Shown here: positions 34,829-46,200 of the stretch, piece by piece
Numbering within the stretch: position 1 is the stretch's first letter
Layout of the letters: each line of letters opens with the position of its first letter
Source of the DNA: Simmondsia chinensis
Lineage: Eukaryota; Streptophyta; Magnoliopsida; Caryophyllales; Simmondsiaceae
Direction of reading: 5' to 3'
DNA length: 64,000 nucleotides
Assembly: GCA_018398585.1 (NCBI GenBank)
Contig: JAGTTD010000006.1
Location: forward strand, 2,864,501 to 2,928,500
Made by a program: the position numbers and the translations under genes
Notes under the pieces: generated by a model
What the model was told of the DNA's origin: nothing
What the model saw: the letters and a program-made list of their open reading frames with translations, nothing else
Database searches by the model: none

Positions 34829-36077
34829 ATAAAATATAATAAAATTCTCTGAATTTTGTAATAAATTATAATATATTTTTTATATTTTTAATTTTAAAAA
34901 AATAATATTTTTAATTTTATAATTAAATATAACATATTTTTGCACTTTTACTTTTAAAAAATAGTTCATTGAACTTTATAAATTAATACAACACATCTCA
35001 TATATTTTTAATTTTATAAAATAGCCCTCTGAACTTTGTAAATTAACACAACACACCCCATGCACTTTTAATTTTATAAAATAGTCCACTGAACTTTGTT
35101 GTTACACACAATTTACCCCAAACTTTATTACTAAACACAACCCATCTCTTAGATATTAATAAATTTAAATTTTAAAAAATATATGATATTTAAAACATTA
35201 AAACAAATTATGAAAAAAATATTTGGAAGAATTTAAAAAAATAATAATATTTTTTTTAATTTAATATAAACTAGAATAATAAATTTAAAATTTTAAAAAT
35301 CTATCAAATTAAAAATTAGGGTTTTCTAGTTTTATACAAAATATAGGAATTTATGTTTTTAAACAAAAGGTAAGAATTTTGTATCAAATTAAAAATCAGG
35401 GATTTTTTTAGGTTTATACAAAAGATAGAAAATTATATTTTTAGACGAAATATATGAGCTTTATATTTATAGGTAAAAGATAAGAAATTTTTTTAATATT
35501 TATTAAAAATTATTTTTATTAATATAGTAAAAATATTATAAATTTAGAAGATAATTAAATAAAAATACTATAAGAGAAAATATAATAATTTTAAAAAAAT
35601 AAAATTTTAAAATTAGATCAAAAATTTTAAACTAAAAAAATATAAAAAATTACAAATTTGAAAATAAATACTGAAAAAAATATTTTTAAAAATATAAAAA
35701 AATTTAAATTTATTATTATATTTTTTCATACATTTTCCAAAAAGTATATTTTATAATTTATTCAAAATTTTTAATTTTATACTTTTTTATTTTGAAATTT
35801 ATAAATGTTTAAGGAGTGTGTTATGTTTAGTAATAAAATTCGGGGGTGACTTATGTGTAATAATAAAATTCAGAGGCTATTTTATGAAATGGAAAGTAAA
35901 GGGAGTGTGTTATGTTAATTTGCAAAGTTCATGAGACTTTTTTTGAAATTGAAAGTGAAGGAGATGTGTTGTGTGCAATTACAAAGTTTAGGGGGCTATT
36001 TTTCAAAATTGAAATTATAGGGGGTGTGTTGTGATTAATTGCAAAGTTCAGGGGGTCTTACTATATTTTGCCCCATA
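34829..36077. mobile_element. ~1.25-kb TIR element with sub-repeated ends
   Basis: The left end (34829-35160) and the complement of the right end (35810-36077) share several copies of a ~70-bp unit containing CTGAACTTTGTAAATTAACA and ACACACCCCATGCACTTTTA. The centre is extremely AT-rich. No transposase is visible. It sits directly upstream of the PPR gene. A related right-end-like segment is at 37680-37990. Confidence 0.72.
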
Positions 36078-36107
36078 TGAAATCTTCGTCAAGGATATAG
36101 TCTAGTG

Positions 36108-36449
36108 CAAGGGTGTATTGGAATCGAGCTGAGCCCGAGCTTGTTAGGCCTGAGGCCCGGAGCTTTAGCATTAAGCTCGACTTGAAGCTTGCCGAACTTT
36201 AAAAGTTCAGGCTCAAGCTTTGTCGGACTCGATCTAAGCTCGACGAGTTTCAATTTAAACTTGCAATATTCCGACTTACTTAAGTTCAATATAGGCTCCT
36301 TTGGGCTCATTTAGGCTCGCAAGCCTATGAGCTCAAGCTTTACTAGGCTTGGGCTCGGCTCGAGCTAAAATCGAGCGGAGCTTTTCGACCCTTTTGATGA
36401 GCTGACTCCCAATGGCTCGTAAGCCAGCTCAACGCATTTACATCCCCTA
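36108..36449. mobile_element. hAT-type MITE, GAGCTCG-rich
   Basis: A 342-bp element with ends AAGGGTGTATTGG and GCATTTACATCCCCTA, flanked by GTCTAGTG and GTCCAGTG (7 of 8). The interior is AGGCTC/GAGCTTG words as in 529-934. Confidence 0.72.
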
Positions 36450-38117
36450 GTCCAGTGGCGAGAAATACCCGGGTCAAAGCACTATTATTGGCAGAATAGA
36501 TTGTTACTTTTAAAGTAAGATCGTAAGTTTTCATAAAAATTTTATGGCTCTCATTGTTCGTATATTACATTATAGCACTGGTAATAATAATTTTTATACT
36601 ATTGGGTTGCCCTATTGCTTATGGCGCATATACGTATTTGGTCATTGTATTATCAAATATTTTATAAATACAAATATATATTCAAATATTAGATATTGTA
36701 TTTTTTTTATTATTTTGGAATTTTTTGAGAATGTAAGGAAAATGTTGAATGCATCATCAAGAGTTCGGATGACTCAAAGCTTACAATCTACTCTAGAGCT
36801 TGCGTAGGACCAACCTCGACTCTCCTCTAACTTTGCCATTTCAGGCCCATTGTCGATATGATACCTTGTTAGCCGCTTCGTTGCCCCTCCGAAACACATA
36901 AAAGACGCATATCTTGGTGAATCCATCCATCAACTTCCAAACATCTCCATCATGGTTCGGATTTGATAGCGACATTGAAGTTCCCTGCGAATAATCCGAA
37001 AGACTGTCAAGTTGTCTTCTTTATGAACTCTTTAGGTGCCCGAGTTTTTGCTACCAGAATGGGAGCTTTGCCAATACTTTTGAAGTCATGACATAACACC
37101 TTCCCTAGATCGTCCTATACGATAAATCTGCACGTAGTCCAATGAAATCTCTTTTAACCATCAAAGTTTATCTTATTATACACAAACCAAATGTATTACT
37201 TAGAGTTATTTATTTTTTAGTATCTCGGCATTTGTATAAATAATAAAAAGGCTACGAGCCGTTTCAATTTATTTTTTAGTACCTTAGGTTTTGTGTGTGT
37301 TAATAAGTAGGTACCCTCTTCAGCGAAACTCAATGTTGGAAACCTGAAAAGACAAAATAATCAATGTCAAAGGCGACATCATATTGAAGTCCGATAATTT
37401 GGAAAAGACGGTGAGTTACTTTACAAGGTCGTTTGGAGAAGATGATGGCATGAGACTTTTTAAATGGATAAAACAACACTATCGATTTGCTGGAAAAATG
37501 TTTCAAAATGGTGCATATCATTCTCCTCGGGATCATAATAATAATTATATATTAAAAGCGCAGCCGTTTTGTTAGAAAATGCTTGAAAACCTTACACGAT
37601 TGATATCTAATTAACAAATGAAATAAAAAAAGATGGAATCATATTAAATCTATGCTTTAAATTTGGTAGGTAGGGACGACGTGAGTTCAATAATATAATT
37701 TAAGGGGTTGTTTTTTAAAATTTAATGTGAAAGAGGTGTGTTATGTTTAATATCATAATCTACGAAATTAAACTGAATATGCAAAAGGTGGGTTGTTTTT
37801 AGTGACAATGTTTAAGGGGTGAGTTGTATGTAATAATACAGTTCAAGGTGTTATTTTACGAAAATAAAATTGTAGGGAGTGAGTTGTGTTTAGTTACAAA
37901 ATTCAGGAAATGTGTTGTATATAACTAAAATTGCAGACGGTCTTCTATATTAGTAAGAAAGGTTAGGGGGTATTTCTATACTAAGCCTGTAAAATAGGCC
38001 TTGACCTGTAGATTGATCTCAGTCAAGTATGCGCGTGTTGTATGGTGTAACTCTTGAATCTTTTAATAATCTTGTTAGTGACGAGTGTTTATTGTGGTTT
38101 TGGTCCCAGCTAACGTA
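36450..38117. other. no gene; possible RNase H remnant and a repeat end
   Basis: On the minus strand 36830-37040 can be read in places as DSLSDYSQ and, in another frame, VFYVFRRGNEAANK, reminiscent of the RNase H-like domain of plant LINE-type elements; stops and frame changes interrupt it. 37680-37990 resembles the sub-repeated end of the 34829 element. The 63-codon frame at 37384 is unassigned. Confidence 0.35.
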
Positions 38118-38131
38118 TTTATAATTTTTAG

Positions 38132-40098
38132 GTACAACAACAACAACAGTCCCAATGCCTTGAGGCTCCCGTAGAAAGCAAGGTTTTGGGGGGGGGGGGG
38201 GGGGGGGGGGGGGTGGTTGATGTACGCAGTCTTACCTTTTCCGGCTGGAAAGGAGACTGTTTCCGGGGACCCCCAACCTGAAGTAGTTTGGTGTCTGCAG
38301 ATAAACCACCAATCAATTACCAAAGCATTTTGAGGAAAAAGGAGAAGAAAGGAAGAAGGAGGAGGAGAAGAAGGAGAAGAAGAAGAAGAAGAAGAATAAG
38401 AAGCATGGTCAGAGATTACGCTAGCCTATAAGTGCTACCCTTGAGGTTATGCCTGCCTAAGGATCTTAAACTACCAGCCACTCCCCGCACTACTCAACTC
38501 TGCCCCCTCCGCTACCCTTATGTGAGCCCTCCAACGTGCCCTTTCTAAGGCCATCTCCTCTCTTAGGTTTAGGTGGGTTAGGTCTTGACGAATCGTCTCC
38601 AGCTAACTCTTCTTTAGTCTACCCCTCCCTCTTCTGCTTATCGCCGTGTGAAGCTGTTCACACCTCCTGACTGGGGCTGTAGTCGGTCTTCTGCTAACAT
38701 GTCCAAACCATCTTAGGCGGTGCTCCCTCAATTTATCCTCGATCGAGGCTACCCCCAGCTTACCTTATATCACATTATTCCTAATCCTATCCTTCCTTTT
38801 GTGGCCACACATCCAGCGCAGCATCCTCATCTCTGCCACCTTCATCCACTGTGTTTGATTTTGTTTCATTGGTCGGCACTCTGCCCCATATAGCATTGCC
38901 GGTCTTACTACCGTCCCATAGTATTTTTCCTTTAACTTTAGCGGGAACTTTCTATCACACAGCACCCCGGAAGCCATCCTCCACTTCTGCAAGCCTACTT
39001 TAATCCTATTGCTGACATCCTCATCCACTTCACCATTCTGGTGTATTATGGATCCCAGGTATTTGAAGCTCTCCTTACTCGGTACGGTTTCTGATTCGAT
39101 CTTAACCTCCTCGGTGCTAGTCGCGGTGGAATGGTCGAATTTGAATTCCACGTACTCGGTCTTAGATCTGCTAATCCTTAGACCCCTCGCTTCTAATGCA
39201 CCTTTCCATAACTCCAGCTTCTCATTTATGTCCGCTTGGGATTCCCCTACCAGAACTATGTCGTCTGCGAAAAGCATACACCAAGGTACCTCCCCTTGGA
39301 TATGTCTAGTGAGCTCATTCATCACTAGAATGAACAGGAAGGGACTCAAGGCAGAACCCTGGTAGACCCCTACTGTAATAGGGAAAGTGTCTGTCTCCCC
39401 TTCCCCTGTGCGCACATTAGTATGTGCCTCTTTATACATGTCCCTAATGGCCCGAATATAAGGCATCGGGATGCCTCTCCTTCCAACACTCTCCACAGTA
39501 CCTCTCTTGGCACTCTATCATATGCCTTCTCCAAATCGATAAAGGCCATGTGGAGATCCTTTTGTCTCTCCCTGTATTGCTCTATCGTCAGCCGTAAGAG
39601 GTAAATGGCTTCCATTGTTGATCTCCCAGTTATGAACCCAAACTAGTTTTTGGTCACTTCCATCTGTTGTCGTAGTCTCTTTTCTATGACTCTCTCCCAC
39701 AACTTGAGGGTGTGACTCATCAATTTGATCCCCCGGTAATTGGCGCAGCTTTGGACATCGCCCTTGTTCTTGTAGATTGGGACCAGTGTGCTCGTCCGCC
39801 ATTCTTCCGGCATTTTGTTCCCCATCAAGATTTGGTTAAAGAGTTTTGCTAGCCAGCTAATGCCCCTCTGTCCAAGGCATTTCCATGCCTCAATGGGTAT
39901 CCCATCTGGACCAACTGCTCTTCCCCTACCCATATGTTTTAGGGCTTCCTTGTTCTCTTCTGGAGTAATTTGCTCACAATAGCATTCGTTCTGATCCTCC
40001 CCCGTAGTCTGGAGCTCCCCTAAATCTATCTCTGCGCTTCCCTAGTTGTTGAACAGATCGTGGAAGTAGGCTTTCCACCTAACTCTAATTTGATGCCC
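38132..40098 (-). mobile_element. 5'-truncated RTE-like LINE with Au-type 3' tail
   Basis: A 1,967-bp insertion bounded by the 14-bp direct repeat TTTATAATTTTTAG (38118-38131 and 40099-40112). On the minus strand it encodes the reverse-transcriptase region: [49 protein letters not shown] (first catalytic Asp), VYQGSALSPFLFILV, LFADDIVLV (catalytic Asp pair), FKYLGSII, then [13 protein letters not shown]. It is dead: TAG replaces a codon before FGFITGRST (near 39642), a frame change falls near 39500, and further stops follow the core. The endonuclease half is missing. The 3' UTR has a (GAA)n tract (38338-38402), then a ~140-bp Au-type body including a 26-base G run, then (TTG)n. The RTE clade is inferred from the non-poly-A tail and protein texture. 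Confidence 0.88.
38188..38213. repeat. 26-base poly-G run
   Basis: An uninterrupted run of G inside the LINE's Au-type tail. Other copies have only 7-8 G/C here. It may include assembly error. Confidence 0.9.
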
Positions 40099-40343
40099 TT
40101 TATAATTTTTAGATAATAATATGTAATAATAATATAATATTTTTGTAATAATAATATAATACATAATATATAATAATACATGTTAAAGGTAAGCCTAATT
40201 ATAAAAAAAAAAAGGTACCAAGTAACTAGATGTACAAATGCTGGATACTAAGAACAAGAAAGATGATGCAGCTTCGCCTTTATAGATGGCGGGGTGTCTT
40301 GGTGGGATGGGCTTGGTGAGTCACGGTAAGTGCGGCTGAAGGA

Positions 40344-40602
40344 TGTTAGCATCTAGTAGGATACTTAATATTAGATTAGTAGATAGTTATTAGTTATTTT
40401 GTATTTATCTCTTTTAATTTTAGTCTTTCGTTCTTGTGGAGATAGCTCTTCTATTTAAACAAGAGGAGATCTAGGATATAAGTCATTCAATTTCTTAGAT
40501 TTTTATTTATTTTATGCGTTTCTTTCTTATTCTCGGATTGCGAGAATTAAAAATATAATTTTTTCCTTTGTTTCTACTTGTTTTTCTAAATTTTCGTGTT
40601 CA
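40344..40602 (+). mobile_element. probable Copia-type LTR with PBS remnant
   Basis: Begins TGTTAGCATC and ends TTCA, followed by TGTTGCATCAGAAGC, which resembles the initiator tRNA-Met primer-binding site TGGTATCAGAGC. CTATTTAAACAAG near 40452 is TATA-like. No second LTR or coding part was seen. The ends are inferred. Confidence 0.5.
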
Positions 40603-41198
40603 TGTTGCATCAGAAGCAAATGAAGTGAAGTGAAACCTTTGTCCCAGTCCCACATTGACATTGAGAAGCAAGGGACACTTGACTTCTTTAAAGTACACTT
40701 ATTTTCCACCATAAAAAGTGATGTGATTCTTTGCAATTTTCTTTCAGCTTTTCGAGATTTTTAGAGATATGTTTTTATCCTTTATACAAATTATTTATGT
40801 TCTGTTATATTTTCTCATCTAGTGACTGTTCACTTTCTGAAAGATTAAGTGCAGTATATGTTCTTATCAATTTAATATCTGATATGTGGGCCAATGCCCC
40901 ACATGATATTAAATTAATTTCATTAGGGGAGAGGCCCACCACCGTAGCTTGCTGCCTGGGCCTCTACGCGTCGTCCATGAGTTGCACTACTGAATGGGCC
41001 TGGCGCAGCCCACTGAACGACAGCCCAATTTTTTTATTTTTGTAGGCCCAATAAAAAATCACGGCCCATCTTTAATGTTGAAGCATTTCCAAACTAGATT
41101 AGAATTTGTGGTGCTTAATTGAATTAAGCTTCAAACGGATGTTATGAAATTGCAATGGGATACTACAAAAAATTTTCAGGTTCGTGTCATTCTTCATG
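40603..41198. other. no gene recognised
   Basis: Contains TGTGGGCCAATGCCCCACAT (a short palindrome near 40885-40904) and GGCCCA/TGGGCC words at 40935-41065, but no supported coding sequence. Confidence 0.35.
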
Positions 41199-41206
41199 TT
41201 TGGGTG

Positions 41207-41747
41207 TAGGGATGACAATAGGGCGGGTAAAACTCGCTATTCGTGAGTATCCGTCCCACTTGGAGCGGGAACGGGTATAAGTGGGGGGCGTAGTGGGTAC
41301 AGATTAGGTGTACCCATCCCGTATCCGTCATGGGTATGCAGCAGGTACGAGTATAGTTTTGTACTCGCCCACCCTGCTCCATACCCCTCCACCTCATGCC
41401 TACTATACCCGCTTCATTTTGTACATAGTTAACCTTCACATTAAAAAAATACGTGCTTAAATTTAATAACCCGAGTTGTTTATCAATGTTATAAGAAAAA
41501 TATATAATTGATTTTTAAAAATAGAATTAAATAACTAATATAAGCAGGTATATATAATTGTTTTCTACGCACATTAAGGAGGGTATGGGGCGGGTAATGG
41601 ATATCAGTTGGATACCCGTGGGTAATAGGGCGGGTATGGGTAAGGGTTTGTACGCGCCCGGGTATCCACTTCATACCCGTAGTAGGTAATAGGGCAGGTA
41701 CGGGTATGGAGGAGGCACCCCCCGTACCCGCCCCATTGCCATCCCTA
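41207..41747. mobile_element. hAT-type MITE with perfect 8-bp TSD
   Basis: A 541-bp element with inverted ends TAGGGATGACAATAGGGCGG / CCGCCCCATTGCCATCCCTA. The perfect repeat TTTGGGTG flanks it (41199-41206 and 41748-41755). CGGGTA/TACCCG words fill both arms and an AT-rich centre separates them. Confidence 0.92.
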
Positions 41748-41755
41748 TTTGGGTG

Positions 41756-42370
41756 TTTCATATGGGTGTAAACGAGCATCCCTTTGTTCGAACTTGAGCT
41801 CGATAAGCCTTATTGAGCTTGAGTTCCAGCCGAGTTTTTCACAAGTTAACGAGCACTTTTATTGAGCCCTTATCGAAATGTCCGCGAATGTTAATGAGTC
41901 AAGCATTTCCTTGTTTGAAATAAGTTTGTTAAAGCTTATCGAGCTCAAACCCAGCTCAATAAGCTTCAAGCCCTTAGAACATGAACATAAACACTAAAGG
42001 TGTAAACGAACCGAACGTTTGATAAACTACTCATTAATGTTGGCGAACGTTTCGGTAAGGGTAAGAGCTCTTTAAGGGACTCGAAAATTTTTGCTTTGTT
42101 TCCTACTTCCCACCAGTTTGCAAAAATGAATTAATGGAATAAACTCATATTTACCCAACTTCCATATAATTCTCTCTGGACATCTCATTTGAAGTATTCA
42201 TGAAGTTGCACTAGCAACTTAGTCGCTGTTTGAGAATAAAGAATTTTTTCCATTTTTTAAGAAAAATTTCTAGAAAAGGTGTTTTTTTTTTTTTTTTTTT
42301 TTTTTTTTGATCAAGCTAGAAAAGCTGTTTAAAAGCACAATTCTCTCACGTTTTCATGATTTTTTTTTTT
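41756..42370. other. no gene; GAGCTC-rich repeat and poly-T
   Basis: 41757-42012 is another GAGCTTG-rich repeat starting GGGTGTAAACGAGC, with a second GGTGTAAACGAACC start near 41999. A 29-base T run lies at 42281-42309. Confidence 0.5.
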
Positions 42371-42374
42371 TTTA

Positions 42375-42690
42375 TAATTAAAATGGCACATTTTGACAAA
42401 ACAATTAACATTTTGGCACACTTTTAAAGGGGATACACTGACCATTTGGCTCCCACTTCGTCATCTGCTCCTATAGCATATTGATTTTATACGACTTTAG
42501 TTAGGTAGTGGGAAGACTCCAAACGCTGCACGGCGTCTGAGATGTTGTGCAACACAAGCCCTCTTGCACGCATTCCCACACGTCGTGCAACGACTAATAT
42601 ATAGTAAAATGTATCAAATTGCTAAATATTTTTAAAAGTGTGCCAAAATGCTAATTTTTTTTAGTTAATATGTGCCATTTTAATAAGAAA
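42375..42690. mobile_element. MITE with ~55-bp inverted ends
   Basis: The left end TAATTAAAATGGCACATTTT ... CATTTTGGCACACTTTTAAA is mirrored by the complement of the right end (AAAAGTGTGCCAAAATGCTA ... ATGTGCCATTTTAATA). The interior contains ACGTCGTGCAACG words. There is no coding frame. Confidence 0.78.
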
Positions 42691-43245
42691 GTCTGTTTTC
42701 ATGTTCTTGCTATCAATTCTAGCCTCCATCCCACAACCTATTCTTCAGGGCTAATGACTTATCTTTGCAGGAAATCAAAAATACGTTCCGACACTTTTCT
42801 AGAAAAGTGGACTAAGGGTTTATTTGGTATCATATTTTGCATATAATTTTTAAAAAACCAAAATTTAGGTTTTGGAAACAATTTTTTGTTTTCCATTTCA
42901 TGTTTTTAGTTTTCCCTCAAACTATAAAAAATAAAAACAAAAAAACCTAAAAATAAGAAAATATGATTTTTAGCTTCTAAAAATCCCAAAACCAGAGATA
43001 GAAAACGATACCGAACAGGAAACTCAAAGAACGAAAAAATTACTTCAAGAAAAACCATCAAAACAAATACAAGTACCAACTTTTATTCTTAATATTCACA
43101 CAAAAAGAGGAAGACCCTAATTTAATTAAGGCCACACTAACTCTAAATTCTCACTAAAATTTGGAAAAAAAAAAAAAGTAAAATTAAACTAGTTGCATAG
43201 AAATATAAATAACAAATAATAAAATACCCCAAAATAAAACATAAT
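42691..43245. other. no gene; 3' flank of the GH51 gene
   Basis: AT-rich. 43079-43160 is alignable by eye with 59460-59560 downstream of the second GH51 copy (ACCCTAATT(T)AATTAAG words), as expected for duplicated 3' UTRs. Confidence 0.45.
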
Positions 43246-46200
43246 CTAGTGCCTATTTTCTGGGATTTTCTTGCCAGATTTTCCTCTTTGATGAGATTTT
43301 GAGCCATTTTTGTTGAGCACTAGCATGTCAAATGATGTCAATGAGTATGGCTTCAAAATTACATCCATGTACTTACCCGGCTTTGAATTGAGCAATACAG
43401 TTTTCGGTACCACCTGCAATGACCCAGAGTATTTTTTTCGATAATTAGTAACAAAAGTCACGATACAAAACAGAGTCACGATACAAAACAGATGCACTCG
43501 CAAAAGTGAGGCCCGAGTCATGATCCATAGTATGAGAAGACTTGGAGTCAAATTTCGTCTATTTGCAACATAAAGGCAACTTTATCTAACGAGCAACAAT
43601 TGAACTAAACATTCTAAAGAATGATAGTATTTTACAAATAGAACAAGAAGTCAAGGAAGAAATTGTTCCAAAAGTTTAAGCTAATGAGTGATGGTTCAGG
43701 AATAATTTCATGCTCTAACATATGGCCCCACACTTAAATGTCCCTTAGGCTTGAAGCGTGTAGCACAGGCCCATTAGAATTCGAACTCATGATATCTCGG
43801 TCAACAAGACTCTTCCCATTTTAAGAAACCAGCAATTCCAAAAGCTTAAGCTGACGAGTGAAGGTCCGAAAATGATTTTATACGGACAAGCTGAATACCT
43901 TGTTAGGATGTTCAAATGAATTATAAGCATCCATTTCATCGGATTGGAGCTCGACTCGCTTGGATCCTTTTACGGACTCAACACCATTAAAGGTAAACCT
44001 CATATCCAATGAGCTGTTATGGTAGTTGACAACCTACAAGAACAAGAGATAAATCATGAAAAAATAAAAAATAAAAGATACTTAAAAGAAATTAAAAGCA
44101 AAAAAAATGAATCCACAATTGCCTTGTTTGGTTAACACGAGAATTAAATACCTAGGGAAAGTTGTATTTCCCAGGAATTCAATTCTCGTGTTAACTTTCG
44201 AGGAGCAGATACAAAAAAATTTGGTCGTTCCAGTTACCTTGACCCGAATGTACTCCTTGTTCTCCTTGGCTTCCTTCCATTTAATAGCAGTAGCGTACAA
44301 TTTATCCGCATTGGTACTAAGATGGGAATTCAAAAGCGTGGCTCCGCTTGTTTCGGTGAAAAATGTTTGCAGCCAATAGCTTGGAATCCCATAGGATTCG
44401 TTGGTGTTGAAAACAATTGCATCTGGCCTCCATCTTTTCATTCATAGTTTATTTCCGAAAATTGTTAGACCATCATAAAAAAGAGAAATTATTGTTGTAA
44501 TACCTCTGTTCTTATATAGTGAAATTATTGTTTTTTCATTTGGGATATGGGCTTTAAGCTGAACCACATAAATTTTGGTGTTCATATTTTTACCCCAATG
44601 GGTGGCCTTAATGAGAACAACCCATGATCTACCTTGGGATCTAACTCGACCTAAGAGAACAGCTAAATATTGTTCTTATATCGAGCTTCTCAAATCTTAT
44701 GATGCAGCATAAAAGAGAAACTAATAAACTTCTAACTCAACTATTAAATTCTTGGATTCGGTTCATTCAAAGATATCTCCATGAGGTACATCAGAACCCT
44801 GAATCCAAAAAAGATGACATATTTTAGGTTATCCTTGTAATGCATTAGAATGACAGGAAAAAAGAGGGAGCATCGGAAAGACAAACAATACCTTGTGTCA
44901 TTTACATTCAAGAAAAGAGGAGCGTAGCTGACCATATCGATAATGTCACTGCAAATTTTAAAAACTAAAACTAAACTACTTATCCATAATTAAAAAAAAA
45001 AAGAAGCATGTAAATTTACAATATAATTAATTAAAACATGTAATTAAAAGTGTAAAGTAAGAACCTATTCTTCTCAAGGGAAAGCAAGAATGCAGCTTCA
45101 GCTAGTGCAGCACTGAATGTTCCATTCATGTGTCTTGACACTGGTTCTCTTACAGCATATTCACTCACAAATGCCTATATATAAATCAATATCGCATTAA
45201 ATGCTATGTTTGGTTGAAGGGGAAACATTATTCTTTTGCTAAAAAAATTGTCTTTTTAACTTGAAAAATATTCTTGTTACCCCTTGTTTGAGTATAAGGT
45301 AAAGAGGGGTAAAGAGACGTAAGGGTAATAGGGGGTAAATCTTTGCCCTTGTTTGACAAATTAGTATATATAAGTCAAAATAAGCATTTACCCTCGTACA
45401 CTCCCCCTCTTGACCCCTATTTACCCTCGTACACCAATTGCCAAACAATGCATTAAAGCGAAGTCACCATCTTCTCCATGGAGGAAACAATTTTGGCAAG
45501 AATTGCTACTTGTTTGTACAATGAAATTACTAAAATGTGAAGGATAAACTTTAGTCACAAGAATCACCCTCTTTCTTCTCTTTTCTTTTTCGGAAGAAGA
45601 TTATTTTTTCCGAAAGCAAACAACCAAATTAAAGTATCTTAGCCAAAATAAAATGTTCTTACAAGGCTAAAAATTTGCAGTGTCACACCTTTGGACCGTA
45701 ACGGGGTTTCTTCTCGAATATACCAGTGCTATTAAGCATGTCTTCGATACTTGGGTAAGTGTGCAAATCATACAAGTCGGCTGGATGATCCAATGGTCGC
45801 TGTGGCGACCCATCACAATTACTAATGGCTTTGATGTCCGGATAGGCTTTTTTAAGGGCGTCATAGAACTTCAGATAGTTTCCTGCGAACAATGATTAAT
45901 GTAAGAACTTGGGCAAAAGCATATATATAAGAAACAATGTCGCAACCAGTAAAATTTGTTCACCTGGGGCCCACTTAAACTGTGTTATTTATGACTTACG
46001 AAAACATCAGTCCTTTTAGGAAATATAGAAATAGGAGCAAAAAGATTTAAGGAAGTATCAAAAAACAACTGCTAATACATTGGATTATGGGTCAACTGTG
46101 TGTATTAAAGTATATCATTGTGCTGTATCATAATATTAAGATTAAATGGCTCGCGATTAATGGAGTTAATATTTACCTCGGTAATTTGTCTTTCCACAAT

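Noticed and set aside
37384..37575. 63-codon frame with MRLFKWIKQHYRFAGKMF
   Set aside because: Looks protein-like but I recognise no family, and it is surrounded by transposon debris without an exon structure.
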